From the NCBI RefSeq assembly GCF_011516735.1, contig NZ_WOSX01000003.1:1-64000 (forward strand): a stretch of 64,000 nucleotides of DNA, read 5' to 3'. Each line of letters starts with the position of its first letter. Within the stretch, counting starts at the first letter, position 1. The notes below the pieces were generated by a model. It saw only the letters and a list, made by a program, of their open reading frames with translations, did not search any database and was not told the origin of the DNA. Positions 62,905-64,000 of this stretch are shown piece after piece. The position numbers and the translations under genes are program-made. The DNA comes from Acetobacter fallax. Its GTDB lineage: Bacteria; Pseudomonadota; Alphaproteobacteria; Acetobacterales; Acetobacteraceae.

Positions 62905-64000
62905 ATGATCCGCCCCGCATCCGCCAAGAGGACTTCCCTGCTTGGCATTCTCGCGGCAGGAACCTTCCTTGCTGCAGCCCTGGGCCAGCCCGCTGGCTCG
63001 GCCCGCGCCGCCGGCGCTTCCGGTGACACTGGTGAACAGATCATCCACGCGGACGATCATCCCGAAAACTGGCTCACTTATGGCCGAACCTATTCCGAAC
63101 AGCGTTACAGCCCGCTCGATAAGATCAACCGCGAAAATGTCGGCCAGCTGAAACTGGCCTGGATCAACGAACTGGACACCAACCGCGGTCAGGAGGGTAC
63201 CCCTCTGATCGTGGACGGGGTTATGTACGCGTCTACCAACTGGTCCAAAGTCCGGGCTCTGAAGGCTGATACCGGTGCGCTGCTCTGGGCGTTCGACCCG
63301 AAAGTTCCTGGCAACATTGCCGATAAAGGCTGCTGCGACACGGCCAACCGCGGCGTTGCTTACTGGAACGGCAAAGTCTATGTCGGCACTTTTGATGGTC
63401 GCCTGATCGCACTGGACGCAAAAACCGGTAAGCAGATCTGGAGCGTCAATACGATTCCGCAGGAAGCTGCCCTCGGTAAACAGCGCTCTTATACGATCGA
63501 TATCGCACCCCGTGTTGCCAAGGGCCGCGTCATTATCGGCAACGGCGGCTCCGAGTTTGGTGCGCGAGGGTTTATCTCTGCCTTTGATGCCGAAACCGGT
63601 AAGCTGGACTGGCGCTTCTTTACAGTGCCGAACAACAAGAATGAGCCGGATCACGCTGCCTCTGACAGCATTCTGATGAACAAGGCTTATAAAACATGGA
63701 GCCCGACAGGCGCCTGGACCCAGCAGGGCGGCGGCGGCACAGTATGGGATTCTCTCATTTACGATCCTGTCACTGACCTGATTTACATCGGCGTCGGCAA
63801 CGGTTCGCCATGGAACTACAAATATCGTTCAGACGGCAAAGGGAACAATCTGTTCCTTGGCAGCATTGTCGCCGTGAAACCGGAAACCGGCGAGTATGTC
63901 TGGCACTTCCAGGCAACGTCGATGGATCAGTGGGATTACACCTCGGTCCAGCAGATCATGACGCTTGATCTGCCGATCAACGGTGAAACCCGTCACGTTG
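62905..64000 (+). CDS. adhA: PQQ-dependent alcohol dehydrogenase subunit I (partial, 3' end beyond window)
   Basis: The frame runs off the window after 365 residues. ATG 62905 follows GAGGA seven bases upstream. A signal peptide (LLGILAAGTFLAAALGQPAG) ends near ARA-AG. The mature part matches the quinoprotein ADH: NWLTYGRTYSEQRYSPL, the vicinal disulfide pair C143-C144 in NIADKGCCDTANRG, ISAFDAETGKLDWRFF, and GNGSPWNYKYRSDGKGNN. It oxidises ethanol to acetaldehyde in the periplasm and passes electrons to ubiquinone with a cytochrome c subunit not yet visible. A C-terminal heme domain is expected outside the window. Confidence 0.95.
   Translation, partial: MIRPASAKRTSLLGILAAGTFLAAALGQPAGSARAAGASGDTGEQIIHADDHPENWLTYGRTYSEQRYSPLDKINRENVGQLKLAWINELDTNRGQEGTPLIVDGVMYASTNWSKVRALKADTGALLWAFDPKVPGNIADKGCCDTANRGVAYWNGKVYVGTFDGRLIALDAKTGKQIWSVNTIPQEAALGKQRSYTIDIAPRVAKGRVIIGNGGSEFGARGFISAFDAETGKLDWRFFTVPNNKNEPDHAASDSILMNKAYKTWSPTGAWTQQGGGGTVWDSLIYDPVTDLIYIGVGNGSPWNYKYRSDGKGNNLFLGSIVAVKPETGEYVWHFQATSMDQWDYTSVQQIMTLDLPINGETRHV

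Overview
The window comes from a GC-rich acetic acid bacterium (family Acetobacteraceae; Acetobacter or a close relative is the best fit). The strongest evidence is the 3' edge. A gene starting at 62905 encodes the PQQ subunit of the membrane-bound alcohol dehydrogenase (adhA), with the vicinal Cys-Cys pair of quinoprotein alcohol dehydrogenases, and it runs off the window. A four-subunit ubiquinol oxidase operon (cyoABCD type, 57162-61020) lies just upstream, so the window carries the primary periplasmic ethanol dehydrogenase and a terminal quinol oxidase it can feed. Flagellar stator genes show that the strain is, or recently was, motile.

Layout. 273-2709: a remnant of an aa3-type cytochrome oxidase locus, made of a catalytically dead subunit-I-like protein, heme O synthase (ctaB) and a tiny CoxF-like protein, all coupled by ATGA overlaps. 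2919-6784: pmtA, gshB, greB, motA. 6838-11357: motB, two membrane glycosyltransferases and an Lrp-type regulator. 11575-13506: trxB and a LysR regulator. 13632-17682: manC, a small secreted protein, ihfB, sppA and a MucR/Ros regulator with a 760-bp AT-rich upstream region. 18460-18594: a 44-residue Cys-rich membrane protein. 18789-24600: an RND transporter, an SH3-like secreted protein and two tandem paralogous secreted proteins. 24741-30791: aat, a 2-hydroxyacid dehydrogenase with a coupled 53-residue membrane protein, an EcsC-family protein, a proline-rich anchored protein, a BAHT-type protein heptosyltransferase and ssb.

31182-37482: a DUF551-like protein, an XRE regulator, lnt, olsB, a Fur-family regulator, a TusA-like protein and a secreted double-VOC protein coupled to a Gly-rich lipoprotein. 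37664-41883: a Rieske oxygenase, a CYTH-CHAD protein, a Cys-rich CWC protein and a HAD phosphatase. 41880-46719: a sugar-modification cluster (DegT aminotransferase, WbpM/PglF-like dehydratase, WecA-like transferase). 46818-56538: secreted proteins, DUF4186, a beta-hydroxyacid dehydrogenase, MarR, an M17 aminopeptidase, a SUV3-like helicase and fdxA. 57162-64000: the cyo operon, a BI-1/YccA protein and adhA.

Themes. Envelope and glycan functions dominate: GDP-mannose synthesis, amino-sugar synthesis, undecaprenyl-phosphate sugar transfer, two glycosyltransferases, lipoprotein acylation, ornithine lipid and phosphatidylcholine synthesis, and protein heptosylation. I found no tRNA, rRNA, CRISPR array, transposase or phage module. 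The most unusual items are the dead oxidase subunit with its retained partners, the 44-residue Cys-rich membrane protein, a dispersed intergenic repeat family, a 159-bp element with inverted ends, and an inverted repeat upstream of adhA.
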